Below, piece after piece: positions 1 through 11,935 of a DNA stretch of 64,000 nt. This DNA comes from Eretmocerus hayati (Eukaryota; Arthropoda; Insecta; Hymenoptera; Aphelinidae): the NCBI GenBank assembly GCA_029851415.1, contig CM056744.1:69744172-69808171 (forward strand), written 5' to 3'. Below the pieces are notes generated by a model that was not told where the DNA came from, ran no database searches, and saw only the letters and a list, made by a program, of their open reading frames with translations. Position 1 is the stretch's first letter, and each line of letters starts with the position of its first letter. The position numbers and the translations under genes are program-made.

Positions 1-990
1 AACTAGACCCACCGTGTTACCTAATTCATTCTATCGCCGGATCGGGGCAAGGCCATGTTCCCCAAGCCACGAAGGGCGGGACGGTGGGGGAAATTAGGAG
101 CACACCTGAGGAACGCAAAAGATTCTGGGTTGCGGACACATATATTTCCCAAATCGCAAATAATCCCTCACGAGTTATTAGGAAAATACAAAACAGCGTT
201 TATCCGAATCATTATTCGCATTTCACGACGCACAGGCCGATAAACCTAATTACAGAGAGCCTCTAGTGGCCAAATGTTTATGAAAGCGTTCATCAAAATT
301 CAATTTTCAAACTACTTTTCGTTGGAAATGTCCCTATATATCGATCGTCTGGTGCACACACTCACTTTCGTTAGAAATGCCCATATATATGGGCGGGGCC
401 TGAACTCTGCGCACGCACTACTCAAGGCGTCGTTTTGCTCACGTCTTGCGACAATTTCCGCCCGCGACGTGAGGAGAAAAGCCCGGCACAAAAGGGGCGA
501 AGATGGCCAAATTGCACCTAGGTCACTATTCCAGCAGCGATGGGCGCACCACGAATCGGTCAGATTGGGCAGGTATATAACGTGGCCCAGCCAACGTGGC
601 GTCGACCTAGCTCCGCACTGACCGAGGTGATGGCCTCCTCGACTTGGGTATGCAGGATGCTCTCTGGAGCGCGCGATGAGGAAGAACAAGTTTATGAGGT
701 GTCACTCCACCGCATGGCACCCCGACACGACACTCCATCACTTTGGGGGGGGGGGGGCACACGGGGGCAGGGAATCGCTGGAGAAAACCTCTGAGACCAC
801 TCACCGTGCCGCCGGAGATCGCTGGTCACCTGGGGTCTGCTGCGTCGTCTTCGGGGCTGGCATCAGCTCGCGCGGCGTCTCTTGGCCAGCGCGTCACACT
901 GAGGCTCACTTGTCGCTCTAACATAGCTCGGCGTTCCGCAGCTCGTTCCTGTACCCGGGTTCTACGGATCCGCGTTGCGATTTCCGGAGT
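1..990. other. no gene; possible LTR or regulatory remnant
   Basis: No open frame here resembles a known protein. Two TATA-like stretches occur near 380-395 (within a short palindrome) and 572-577. Because the decayed gypsy-type integrase to the right is on the minus strand, its 3' LTR would be expected here, but no matching second LTR exists in the window to prove it. A run of 11 G's lies near 747-757. Confidence 0.3.
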
Positions 991-2022
991 TCAGTTAGAG
1001 GGAATCAGGGCCCGTTTACCCCGTATCCGCTTCGGAAATTGGATGGGTCTATTTAGTCGCCAGTTCTTGGCCACCTCCTCGCGGTGATCCAGATAGTCCT
1101 TCCAGGTGTCTCCGGTGTTCCAATTGTTCCGGAGTTGTAACTCGGCTTCTTGCTCCAATCGTTGTTGCACTGCGGCGGGTAAGTTTTCGGGGGCCAATAG
1201 GATGGCTGGTTCCCGGAGATCTTCCGCTGTGAAACCGCCCGCTGTGTCTTCCCGACGTGCCGGTAATGCCAGCCGTTGTTGAAGAAAAAGTCTGGGGCGT
1301 GATGGCGTCGTGCTGCGTGGGTTCTCGGGTCCAGCCAGCAGTTCGGATCGGTCCGGAGATGGTACCCGTTCTACCAATGCTGTTGACACGGCGTCAGATT
1401 GTCCCAAAAACTCCTCCAGCTCACGCTGTGCGAAGTCCGAATCGCCTATCGGGTCCAACCCGGCGTTAGCTTCGCTGACCTCGGACACTTCGTTTGGCGT
1501 CTCGCTGCTGGGCTCCGGTACTTCGGCTACTGCAGCCAACGAAGCGTTGTTTGAGGTAGAGCAACCTTGGGTTCGCGTCTCTTTCCCAATCGATTCAGGC
1601 CTCGGGTGATGGCTCCGATCACGCGAACGTCAGGGGACATCGCAAGTCCTAGGAATGGCCCCAAGAGAGCGTGATGACGCGGTGGCGTCTAGAGTTGGAG
1701 AGCTTCGTGCACTCTGTGGCGTCCTGGGGCTGTTGATCCCGCTCCCGACCTCGTCTACGCGAGAGATCACAATTCGGAGTTGACGCTGCTCCCTCCGTGG
1801 GGGTTCCGGAGTGTCTCGGGAAGAGTGGTCATCGCTCAGACCACTGTCTAAAGTGCGTGGTCCACGAATCGCACTGCGTTCCCGAGATGCCCTCCAAGCC
1901 CGACGTACTTGTGAATTCAGTTGCCAGATTGATAAGGCCTGAATGTAGTCGTCGGGTCTTGGTATGTCCTCGAACTCCTTTGGGCAGGGTGAGCAGCTCC
2001 GGCTGCGATCAGACTTGTTCAC
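991..2022 (-). pseudogene. ORF downstream of gypsy-type integrase, one in-frame stop
   Basis: Read on the minus strand, two blocks (2022-1630 and 1539-991) lie in the same frame and are separated by one stop at 1630-1632. They also share the frame of the integrase C-terminal block at 2529-2185. The upstream block is rich in Ser, Arg and Pro; the downstream one is Glu/Pro-rich and ends with a basic stretch. The DNA is clearly more GC-rich than its surroundings. I do not recognise the family. Its place after the integrase suggests the extra 3' ORF of an LTR retrotransposon, but it could equally be the polyprotein tail of a neighbouring fragment. Confidence 0.4.
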
Positions 2023-2184
2023 TCCTTCTTCATGTTTGTCGGCGTCATTGCTGGGAACCTCATCCTGTGGCGTCGGTTCAGCCGTAACTGGGATAAATCA
2101 TTTGCATCAATATCATTCCTCAGTTCATCTGAAAAAAATGGCGTCCTACTCATGCACAATGACTACTATTAGACTTCTGGACTA

Positions 2185-3250
2185 CTACGGGATTTTTCCA
2201 CGGGGAGGGACGAAGCGTTTCATTTGAGAAATTGGTACGTCACACGTTCGCTGACCTGCGGCGTTTCCTAGTACGTATACTACCGGAGATTCCACTTCTA
2301 CGACTGTTAGTGGACCCTCACATCTTGGCGCTAATTTTGCATTGAATTTATTCGCGACGTTCGATAAAAAGTGCGTTCTTCTACCTTCGAGGTCTCCTAT
2401 TTGAAGAATCACGTTCTTACGACCAGCGTTATAGTGCTTCGCTTGTTTTTCTCTACTCTCGGCGTTATCACGGATTACCAGTTCTCGTAACGCGTCTTGA
2501 CGCTTCATTCGGTTCACCCATTCTTCCATAGTTCAGAAACACCGGAGAAACTTTGGTGCTAGATTGTGTCACAGTGTTTATGGCGTGACGAAGCTCATGA
2601 ATGTGATCATCCCAGTTCCTATGATCGTTCTGAACGAACTGTGAAATCATGGTCTCAAGCACTCTGTTCGATCGTTCAACTAAATTTACTTGAGGATGGT
2701 GTGGTGGGCTCTTGATATGTCACACCCCGTACTGCTCCAACATGGCGTCTACTATCTTGTTATCGAATTCTCTTCTATTATCCGATAAGGAATATTTCGG
2801 CGTTTCCCAACGGGATATTATCAACTCATCTATGGTGGCAGGAACGGCCTTGCCCCCGGCACGACGTAGCGATTTTACTTCCACCCAGCGAGTGAATGAA
2901 TCTTGCAAGACTAGCAAGTATTTGAATCCTCGCTTGGTGCGTGGAAGTTCCATGACGTCACCTGCTACTACCACCCAAGGGCGATCGACCATGCGTTTCC
3001 CCATTAGTCCTAGTGGACCGGCCTGTGATGGTTTGTACTGTTGGCACAGTTGACACTGGCGTACAGAAGTTGAAGCGTTACGGAACGTGCCGTCCCAATG
3101 GTAATCGCGAGCCAACCTGTCGTAAGTCTTCTCAATTCTCGAATGACCTGTGGAAGTGAGTCAATAAGCACGATTCAGAGCGTCTTGCCTCCTACTCACA
3201 GGCACGACAAGTCTCTACTTCTCTTCAGGGAACATTATCGGGTCGATGAG
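2185..3250 (-). pseudogene. Ty3/gypsy-type retrotransposon integrase, degraded
   Basis: This is the integrase portion of an LTR-retrotransposon pol on the minus strand. The zinc-binding region is visible at about 3150-3040 (a His-containing 'GHSRIEKTYDRLARDYHW' stretch followed by CQLCQQYK). The catalytic core follows: first Asp in VAGDVMEL, second Asp in LSDNRREF, third acidic residue in NLVERSNR. A stop at 2720-2722 interrupts the core and a frameshift lies near 2468-2529. After that a C-terminal block ('HYNAGRKNVILQIGD' and onward) runs to 2185. No protease, reverse transcriptase or gag is present upstream, so the copy is 5'-truncated where the minisatellite repeat begins. The element is dead. 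Confidence 0.8.
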
Positions 3251-3284
3251 CGAGTTGGCACGATTGTGATACAATCAGCCATCC

Positions 3285-3568
3285 ACCTCAGCTCTAGGTG
3301 TTAGGGCAACAGCTGTGAGGGCACTGAGGGCAGCAGCTGTGAGGGCACTAGGTCGCGCCAGGGGGAGGGCTCCAGGATGCAGAGCACCAAGCGCTGGGTT
3401 GCACCGAGTGTCTGGGAGTTGCAGGACACTAGGATGCAGGGCACCGGGGAATAGTCCCAAGTATGTGGGAGTTGCAGTCTTGTACCATTTCCACACTACC
3501 CTAGAGGTAGGTACATTGGGGCGTTTTTTTTCACCAAGGTGGAGGCGGTGTCCCCATGAGGCGTAATC
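3285..3568. repeat. left copy of inverted, minisatellite-bearing repeat (candidate ITR of element E)
   Basis: The outer part consists of about 20-base units of the form GTGAGGGCAnnAG. The inner part is unique sequence ending in TAATCCGCC. The whole block recurs in inverted orientation at 60651-60930, where more minisatellite units extend outward to about 61055. Similarity across the non-tandem inner 200 bases is high, so this is more than shared low complexity. The two copies point toward each other and flank the PolB pseudogene, as ITRs of a linear element would. A dispersed repeat family is the alternative. Confidence 0.65.
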
Positions 3569-3976
3569 CGCCCAGATGAGGAGAAGGAATTTGGAAAAAA
3601 AGAAACGTTGTATTAAAAAAATGAAGAACCTTTATTCATCAGGAAAATTCAGGCATTCTTTCATAATGGCTCTGAATTGAGCTTGTGTTATATGTTTTAG
3701 GAACGCTCCGTTCCCACAAGGCTACTCCAGGGCTGAGCCACGATACGCGAATACTTCAATATCTGCGATCAGTGCAGCCCCGCACATGGGATCGATGAAT
3801 CGGCGCATACTGGAAAAATTATTGATGTATATTGTGGAAAAAAGCGAAAATAAGTAAATAGAGGATACTCACTATATACACAAGACAGCTTGCAAAGCAT
3901 GCAAACTCAGGCGCATATCCTGCATGATTTGAGTTGATTTCCCCATCTTCAGATGAGAACCGGTGATGAATTTTGC
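3569..3976. other. no gene seen
   Basis: AT-rich sequence between the inverted repeat and the first minus-strand ORF. I see no motif or repeat that I can support. Confidence 0.5.
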
Positions 3977-4721
3977 TTATGGTATAATTTTTACGGTAGG
4001 AAAAGAGTCTTGTATCTGCTTTTCTGAGAAGCCATTTCCTGTCAGAAGTGATTTATGAGCCTCGAGCAAGGCTTCAGCTCGTGCAATGAAGATTCCTCTT
4101 ATATCATAACCGAGCTGTTGTGTTTCGATGGAATCTCCTAATAGTAGCAGATGACTGCATGATGAGCCAACACCTGATATGGCATGTGTATGGTGAAATA
4201 CATGGGTGAACATGTCACCATTTGCATAATTTTCAAAGATTGGAGTCTGAGGATTCCGAATACCCACTTTATCTTTGGGATGAGTTTCCGCATAATCAAT
4301 CCTTTTCCGATTTATGAATAAGATCACATCTGTCGACTTTGACAGTTTTTTTAGAATTTGTTGAATATCATCACAATTTTTCTTAGATTGTTTTGGTTTT
4401 CTTCATGAAAACGCTATTATTCTTATCCAACTTGAGATCACTTATTGTTCTTGGTTTAGTACGAGCAACCGGCGTTGGTACTATGTCTATCACAATGTTT
4501 TTCCCATCATTTATGCATGGATTTTCTGAAGCTCTGATTGCTTCTTTCAATGTGTCAAAAGTTTGAGGAGTAGAATGAGAGTTAATACCATTAAAGGGTC
4601 CAATATCTGCTACTCGATAATACAGTTCGAATGTGAAGAGTTCTTCATATCTTTTTTGACTTAGAAACTCAACACAATTTGAAACATAAGAAGCACTCTT
4701 CCACCACTGTGCACATTCCAA
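3977..4721 (-). pseudogene. unidentified protein fragment, frameshifted
   Basis: Two minus-strand open blocks (4721-4383 and 4327-3977) can be read as one protein if a frameshift near 4350-4383 is allowed. The second block has a balanced composition with recognisable secondary-structure periodicity (for example 'DMFTHVFHHTHAISGVGSS'). I do not recognise it. Its upstream end overlaps, antisense, the start of the PolB exonuclease domain (4637-4721), so only the part below about 4637 is likely to be real. The adjoining minus-strand frame 4724-5047 is a shadow of the polymerase. Confidence 0.3.
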
Positions 4722-7700
4722 ATCTATGCGTTCTTCAGCAAATCTGCTACGCTTGTATAGGTAATGATGATATGAGTGCTATCTGTAACATCTGTGGGAT
4801 CCGTGAGCATGTATGGCGAGAAAATCCCATAAAAAACCTCATATCGTTGTGTGTCCGTAGAGAAACAGCATTCCAGCAGATAATATGTATCTCGCACCAC
4901 GGGGGTGGGTTCGATGTGCGATTTGTTTTGCAGGAAATCGTTGAAAACGCAGATGGTTTGAAGCCTAATTTGATTTTGAATGGGACCAAAGTTATCAGTT
5001 TGACTCTTGGTTGAACGAAATTTATCGACAGCTTCAATTATTTCCACATGAAATTGAGTAAATTAGCAGAGGCTTTTGGGCTCCCTGCATACTTGGGGAA
5101 GGGATATTTCCCACATTATTTTAATACTCCTAAAAATGAGAATTATTCAGGAACATTACCTGACCCCTCATTTTATGGTATAGATTCAATGAACTTAAAA
5201 GAGAGAGAAAAGTTCCTGGACTGGTATGATGCAAATGTTACCCAATATAATTTTGTTACGAGGGAAAAGATCGTGAAGTATTGTCGTTGAGATGTTGAAA
5301 TATTGAGACGTTCATGCTTATCTTTCAAAAAAATATTCGATTCCATCGGTAATGTTTGTCGTTTTATGGAAGCCGTAAAAATAGCTAGTGCATGTTCTGT
5401 AGTATATAGGAAAAATTTTCTCAAACCCAAAATGATTGGACTCATTCCCAAAAGTGGTTATCGTAGAGCGGAAAAACACTCACGAAAAGCTTTGGAATGG
5501 CTTCTCTGGCGTGAACACGAACTCAACGAAACAATTATACATGCTGGTAGACAGCGTGAATACAGGCTGCCTGAGGAATATCTGGTGGACGGATACCTAG
5601 AAAATTCAGGAAGAGGCAAAGTCTTTGAATTTCAGGGATGTTTTTTCCATGCATGTACCATATGTTTCAAGGAAAATAGAGATAAACGTATGATATATAG
5701 GCAAACGTTCACTGAAGCATATGAAGAAACGATGCGTAAATTGAGAGAAATTAGGGATCTAGGTTATGAGCTCAAATACATCTGGGTATGTGAATTTGAC
5801 AGACTCAAAAAGAAACATCCTGAAATTACGCAATACGTTGATAATCACCCATTGATCGCTAAAGTCAAGCTGGATCCTAGAGATGCATTTTTTGGTGGTC
5901 GCACACAAAACTGTGTACCTTACTGTCGCGTTAGAGCTGATGAGAAAATCAAGTATACAGACATCTGTTCGTTGTATCTGTATGTGTGAAAACGAGGTAA
6001 ATTTCCGATTAGACATCCTCGAATCCTGATTGGAGAAGAGTGCAACGAACTCACTCATGGAGATCCCAACGATTTGTCTCGTATAGAGGGTCTAGTGGAG
6101 TGTGTTGTTTCGCCACCTCGTGACTCTTATATGCCTCTGCTTCCATTCAAGATGCACGGTCGCTTGTTATTCATCTTATGTAGATCTTGCGGCGATGAAA
6201 TGCGCGAAGACTATCGTAATCATCAAAATATTTCTGATCGTGTTTCAAGGGGCACATGGGTCGTTGACGAATTGCGTGCGGCTGTACGCCTTGGATACAA
6301 AATTATGGAAATTTCGATCATTGGGCAATACGAAATGACGTGCTACAACGGTGAAAGTGGGGGGCTCTCCACCAATTACGTTGATACATTTCTAAAGATA
6401 AAACAAGAGGCCAGTGGTTGGCCTTCCTGGTGCACGAACGAAGATGCTAAAGCAAAGTTCTAACATGAATATGAACGTGACGAGGGAATCATGCTTGATG
6501 GAGAAAAAATAGAGTCAAATCCTGGTCTGCGATCTGTTGCGAAGCTCTGTTTGTGCTCACTTTGGGGGAAATTTGGACAACGTAGTAATTTGAAAGAAAC
6601 AAATGTGATGAAAACGCGTGATGAATTACTAAAACTCGTGACTGACCCCGGGGAAGAAATTTTTGACATTCTACCCGCGAATGATGAAACGCTGTACGTG
6701 AATTGGCGATTCCGCGAAGAGAATGTGGTATCTGCACGGAATACAAATGTCCTAATTGCAGCGTCCACGACTGCTCAAGCGTGACTTGTACTTTACAGTT
6801 ACTTAGAAAAGCTTGGTAATTCCATCATATACAGTACCCGTCAAAATTAATGGATCATGCATAGTTCCAGTCAATCAGCGATAACTCTGGCCCATTTGGT
6901 CGTAGAAGAATTCTGAAAAAAGGAAATTGAAGATCAGGATAAAACTCATCGATTTATGGGTCCAAAAAATTTTTTCCACTTTTTTCATGGGGTCATAAGT
7001 GGTGGCGAAAAAACGGTTTTTTTCCTTCAATCAAACACCTGTAATTTTGACGCGCATCATCCGATCGTAAAAAGCTCAACGAGATTTTGTAGCTCTTTTC
7101 AAGACCTTCAAATTCCTTTTTTCAAAGTTTTCTCTGCGATTTTTTCCGTCCGACTGGCGAGCTTTAGAAGCATACTTTTCCAAGCATGTGTTCTAATGGA
7201 GGCATGGAAGCTCGCGCCGACTTGATTTCTCAATGCTCGTGGTCAATGCAGAAAGTCATCTAAAAAAATTTTGTCAGGCATAATTTCGACGTAAAATTCT
7301 CTGATCTTTCAGAATATGCTATCAGATTGCCAGTTTAATGAGCCCCAAATGTCTGTTTTCGTCTAGTGTGATTTTTGTCTTGTTCAAGATGAAAAAAGAC
7401 ATTTGGGGCTTATTAAACTGGCAATCTGATAGCATATTCTGAAAGAACAGAAAATTTTACGTCAAAATTTAGCCTGACAAAATTTTTTTAGATGACATTC
7501 TGCATTGATCACGAGCATTGAGAAATCAAGTCGACGCGAGCTTCCATGCCTTCATTAGAACACATGCTTGAAAAAGTATGCTTCTAAAGCTCGCCAGTCG
7601 GACGGGAAAAATCGCAGAGAAAACTTTGAAAAAAGGAATTTGAAGGTCTCGAAAAGAGCTACAAAATTCCGTTAAGCTTTTTACGATCGCATGATGCGCG

Positions 7701-8412
7701 TCAAAATTACAGGTGTTTGATTGAAGAAAAAAAAACCGTCTCTTCGCCGCCACTTACAACCCCATAAAAAAAGTGAAAAAAATTTTTTGAACCCATGAAT
7801 CGATATGTTTTTTCCTGATCTTCGATTTCCTTCTTTCAGAATTCTTCTACGACCAAATGGGCCAGAGTTATCGCTGATTGACTGAGACTATGCATGATCC
7901 ATTAATTTTGACGGGTACTGTATACAGATACTGATTCGACCTTGTTCCGTCGTAGGAAAGGTCAATACCAACCGACTCTCGGTAGTCTTTTAGGTGATAT
8001 GACGGATGAATGAGCTGGATACGGGAAGGGCTCCTATATTAATACCTTTATATCCATTGCACCGAAATCTTACGCTTATCGTGGCGTCACATCAGAGGGT
8101 AAGACTTTTGAATGTTGCAGCATGGGAGGGATAACTCTTAACTATGAAAATTCATTGAAGATAAATTTCGAAAGTATCAAGCAATTACTAGAATCTTACT
8201 TCCACAATAGAAAAGAAGTGGAAGGTAAAGATATTGAATATACCATAGATCTGAACTTTGGAGCTATCCGACGAACACCTCTGCACGAGGTTGTTACGCG
8301 TGATGAGACCAAATCCTATAGTGTTGTATTGAAAAAACGATGGTATGTTTCAGAAGAGTTGTCTCTTCCATTCGGTTACCATCTAACAGATTACGAGAAA
8401 TTGATATTGTAA
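4637..8412 (+). pseudogene. family B (protein-primed type) DNA polymerase of element E, broken
   Basis: The plus-strand frame starts with an ExoI motif (IFFDLETQ, about 4649-4672), then a Cys-rich segment, then an ExoII-like motif (SHHGGGFD, about 4895). Next comes the typical 'KLSKLAEAFGLP' block at 5048. An endonuclease-like insert follows ('VDGYL' then 'GKVFEFQGCFFHAC', about 5587-5650). Polymerase motif A (TDICSLY) is near 5957, motif B (KLCLCSLWGKFGQ) near 6541, and motif C (YTDTDS) at 7921-7938, with a C-terminal block to 8412. In-frame stops fall at 5012, 5288, 5987, 6461, 6782 and 8011, and a MITE splits motif C. Apart from that insertion the frame needs no indel. The N-terminal Cys-rich region usual in these proteins is absent, so the gene is 5'-truncated. 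It is a different, older lineage than the Polinton polymerase at 43-47 kb. Confidence 0.85.
6832..7920. mobile_element. foldback MITE, Tc1/mariner-like, TA target duplication
   Basis: The ends are perfect inverted repeats beginning CAGTACCCGTCAAAATTAAT, with TA on both sides (6830-6831 and 7921-7922). The entire 1089-base element is close to a perfect palindrome with arms of about 530 bases and its centre near 7370. The two arms encode mirror-image short ORFs (6956-7225 plus, 7526-7753 minus), which are by-products of the symmetry. There is no transposase. The CAGT/ACTG termini and TA duplication fit a non-autonomous Tc1/mariner element. Confidence 0.9.
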
Positions 8413-9960
8413 GCAATAATGATGTCTAGCGACGATTCATTATTGATGTAATGTCGTAAATCTCAACTTCGGAATATGATAATGATTATACTATTTATAT
8501 GCATAATAATATCGATGGGATTGAATTTGCGTAAATGAAAAATATACACCCTTTATGATTGATAATGATGTGATGATTGTAATCTTGTCTTCCAATAAAT
8601 AATCTATATATGAACCATCGTCAATTTTCATCATGACCCTTTTACTACTTGAGATTGTAAGATAATCAATTCCTTTTACTTAAATCTCAATATTTGACAC
8701 GATGGTATTGGTATTCGAAAGTATGGCAAAACCTTCGGGCAGCTCCAATGTGGTATAGTAGGAAATCCTAGAAACTTTTGACTTTTGCTGTCACGTGACC
8801 ATCATTTAGACTGTGTGGCGTGTAATGAGGTCTAAGCAGTCAAATTCTCTTTGTTCGGATGTCCTAAAAAAGACACCGAATTTGGAGTGGATTGGTGGAT
8901 ATGGATAAATACTAGTACCGCTCAAGTGCGAGAAAATACCCGAAAATCACCAAAATTACGTGCCACTCGGACCAACTCTCAAGATTCGTTAAGCTCTCAT
9001 GGTTTTAGCGTACTACAGTGGATTCTGTTAGTCTGGGGTCATGTTTCTCATGATCCAATCGTGGTGTTACTCATGCAAAAACTAAGGAATCGATCTATCG
9101 TAGGTCCATGTAAATCAATGGAGGAATCAAGGAATTGCGTTTAACCGAATGAAATTAGTGTTACTCATGGTATATTTACGTCGTTCTCGGTGGTGTACAG
9201 CTGCTGTAACCAACGGATGCAATCCAAAATACGGAGAAATTGTAGATAATAAAACCAGAAAATCATATTCCTTTTGCGACGCTCAGACTCTAGCGCGTTT
9301 GAGAGTATCATCCGTTTGAATGGGGACAATTGAAAATTTTTTATGGACGAAGTCGTCATGAAGCGTCCCATGAAATATTTCAAAAAGTTCAAAGACTCTC
9401 CGGATTTGGAGGGAAGTCGTATAAAAAATTTCAGAGACGTACACAGTGTTTTCCAGTATTTCCACTTTTAGGGGCGAAAAATCAAAAAGTTCTTAGGATT
9501 ACCTCATATACGCGTGAATTGGAGCTTCTAACTTCCCTGTAATTTTTGAACATGCATTATCCGTCAATACCGACCCGAGAGACAGGACTCCCCTATATCG
9601 AAACTCTTCAGAATCGTTCATGTCATCATGTGAGTAATGATTCTTGATATTTCCTCGGCTTTCCTCATAGTCATGCGTCATCAACAGGAGATAGTTTCAT
9701 ACCTGTTTGGAGCACATTCTTTGCTTTTAAGATGGTTGTAGTCTCAAATTACGGGCCATTTCCCCGCAAGAATCATACCGATATCCCAGACTGTATCTAA
9801 ATACCAACCCTTAACACTGAGGGGAGAAAGCCATGTCACGCGTGAAATTTCGTGATTGTTTGAATTCGATGGCCCACCATTCCTGTCTATTTCAGTTTTT
9901 GAGTCTTGAGTTCGTCACAATTTCGCTGTAGGATTTCAAAAAAGGTGTCTGCTTTGTCGC
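8413..9960. other. no gene seen
   Basis: AT-rich sequence following the polymerase. Short open frames exist on both strands (for example 8851-9144 plus) but none resembles a protein domain or keeps a credible neighbourhood. It may contain further decayed genes of element E. Confidence 0.4.
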
Positions 9961-9974
9961 GGAGTTGATATATG

Positions 9975-11240
9975 GGCGGTTCCCTACCAGAACGGCATAA
10001 GTCCATTTTGGTGAAAATTGAGGTTTTGACGGGAAACGATAGGGAAAAGGTGCAAAAATATGTATGTGCAACTCCGGGAGTGAAAATATACTCTGACGCA
10101 TCACAAACTACATAATCGTTTTTGGTGGAAAAAAAGTTTCGACTTGTTTTGGGGACCAGAACGGTATAAATCCATTATCGAGCACAAAAACATTACTCTC
10201 ACACCTCGTATCATTATACTGCTTCTGTGGGTTAAGTTAAGTAGTAACAACTTCCAGAAACTGGAAATTAGGGGCTCTGTTGTGGAGGTGGTTGCGTCCG
10301 CTAGTTGCATCGAGTCGTTGAGGTGTTATCAACCCGAACTTCATCGCTCCCTTCTTCACACTTTTACGTACGGAAGAGCCTCGATCAGGATTTCGTGAAT
10401 GTCCACAAGCATATTGTGACCTTATTGGGGGCTCTAAATTGAACTTTTGGCATCTCACATCGTCAGTAACGAGACCGGATTTACAGGGTCAGTCGAAGAA
10501 ATTGAGTCGATAGACCAATCGATACTGAACTAGCTATGGTTTTTTGTTTTTCATCATTCCTTCAGAGATAGGATATTTTCAAAGGACCGAGTAACTACAT
10601 CCGAAATAAAGACAAGCTCAATAATCTATATGAATAGTTTCTTCTTCGAAAACAATGTGAATGACGGATAATACCTATACTCATCGCCGAGTAGACATGT
10701 CTTATTCATAATTATTCTGGGAAATCATTTTGAATATTATCAACTTGCACTGTCAATATCCGTGATTACCCGACTGTCAGTTCCGTTCTTCTGCTAGTTA
10801 CAAATAAATCTTATTAGAGTAGATACTGAGTGTAAAAATACTGGACTTCTCGAATTAAGCTACCTCCAATAAATTTGAACCACATTATTATATATTTTCC
10901 ATCAACATCAGTGCTTTCAGATTGCTTGGTTAACAAAACTCTGATCACTGACTCGAAATGATGGGCTTTACCGTTCTGGTCCGGGAATGAAATCGAGAAA
11001 ATTTGGGGACCAGAACGTTATAAGTCCATTTCTTATTACGAAATAATGTGTAAAACGTGTGAATAATTGGAAATTATCACGCCCCATGCAAAAAAATATC
11101 GTAAAAAACATTCATTATATGATGAAAGAAGCATAATTACTGCGAATGACAATCAGAATTTTCTATCGCAAAAGAACTTTGAAGCTAATTTGCCAAAAAT
11201 GGGAAAAATGGACTCATACCGTTCTGGTTGGGAGCCATCC
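9975..11240. repeat. dispersed 25-base motif copies, MITE-like pairs
   Basis: The motif GGGGACCAGAACGGTATAAG or a close variant occurs five times: near 9985 and 10150 (plus), 10970 (minus), 11005 (plus) and 11210 (minus). The last two face each other about 230 bases apart and could be the terminal inverted repeats of a small non-autonomous element. Between the copies I see no coding sequence. Confidence 0.5.
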
Positions 11241-11797
11241 ATATAGTCATTGGTGGGAGAAATCGGTGTATAATGGACGTAACGCACGAATCACTGCGTT
11301 TTGTGGACTGGCTCGTATGTAGTAGTGGAGAACTATGAAAGAGAGAGCAAGAGAGGGTGGGAGAGAGGCAGCAAGAGCTTTGTGAAAAAGCTTTGGGGTA
11401 AGCGAAAACTCTGAGATGATCATGACAAAAGTTTGCGAACCCTCATGTACAAATATGGGACTCATTTAAGACAATTCTCTCAAAGGACGAATGGTATGGT
11501 AACGTGGAGGGCTGCAAAATTGAATAATAGCTGCAAACTATGAGCGATAAGAATTGTAGGAAATGAGTGTTTAACTAAACCATCACTAAAGCTGAAGAAT
11601 CACGTCAGAGGACAGCTGAACGACATTCACTTCCTAGTACTAGGAACAGCTGCTGTAATTTCAATGAAGGGAGGACTCTGTGAGGGATGGTATCGTGGAG
11701 GGGATGCTTGAGCAGGGTATATTAAGGTGTGCAACTATGCTATCTCAGTTCATTTCCAACTTTTGATAGGCATCTTTTGAAATGGACATCATCATTG

Positions 11798-11935
11798 CCC
11801 AGGTGAAAAAGGTTTGCATAGACTATGCATAGACTTTGCATAGACTATGCATAGCCTATGCATAGTGCTATGCATGATCTATACATGGCCTGAATTGTGC
11901 ATAGCTATGCATAGTGCTATGCATAGACTTGCTTA
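11798..11935. repeat. left terminal and subterminal repeats of the CACTA element
   Basis: After the 20-base terminal repeat comes a run of self-complementary units of the type CTATGCATAG, spaced by about 9-12 bases, to about 11935. CACTA elements typically carry such subterminal repeats as transposase binding sites; that role is inferred here. Confidence 0.8.

Noticed and set aside
312..804. Overlapping frames at the left edge
   Set aside because: GC-rich DNA opens several frames at once; none shows a domain or consistent codon pattern.
4724..5047. Minus-strand open frame of 107 codons
   Set aside because: The plus strand here carries the ExoI and ExoII part of the old polymerase with recognisable motifs, so the minus frame is a shadow.
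6956..7753. Two similar short proteins on opposite strands
   Set aside because: They are the two arms of the foldback MITE; symmetry explains the similarity and no family or codon bias supports coding.
4637..8412. Stop-codon reassignment (TGA as sense) in the old PolB
   Set aside because: One stop is TAA, the sites do not match a single amino acid, and the gene is also cut by a MITE; neutral decay is simpler.
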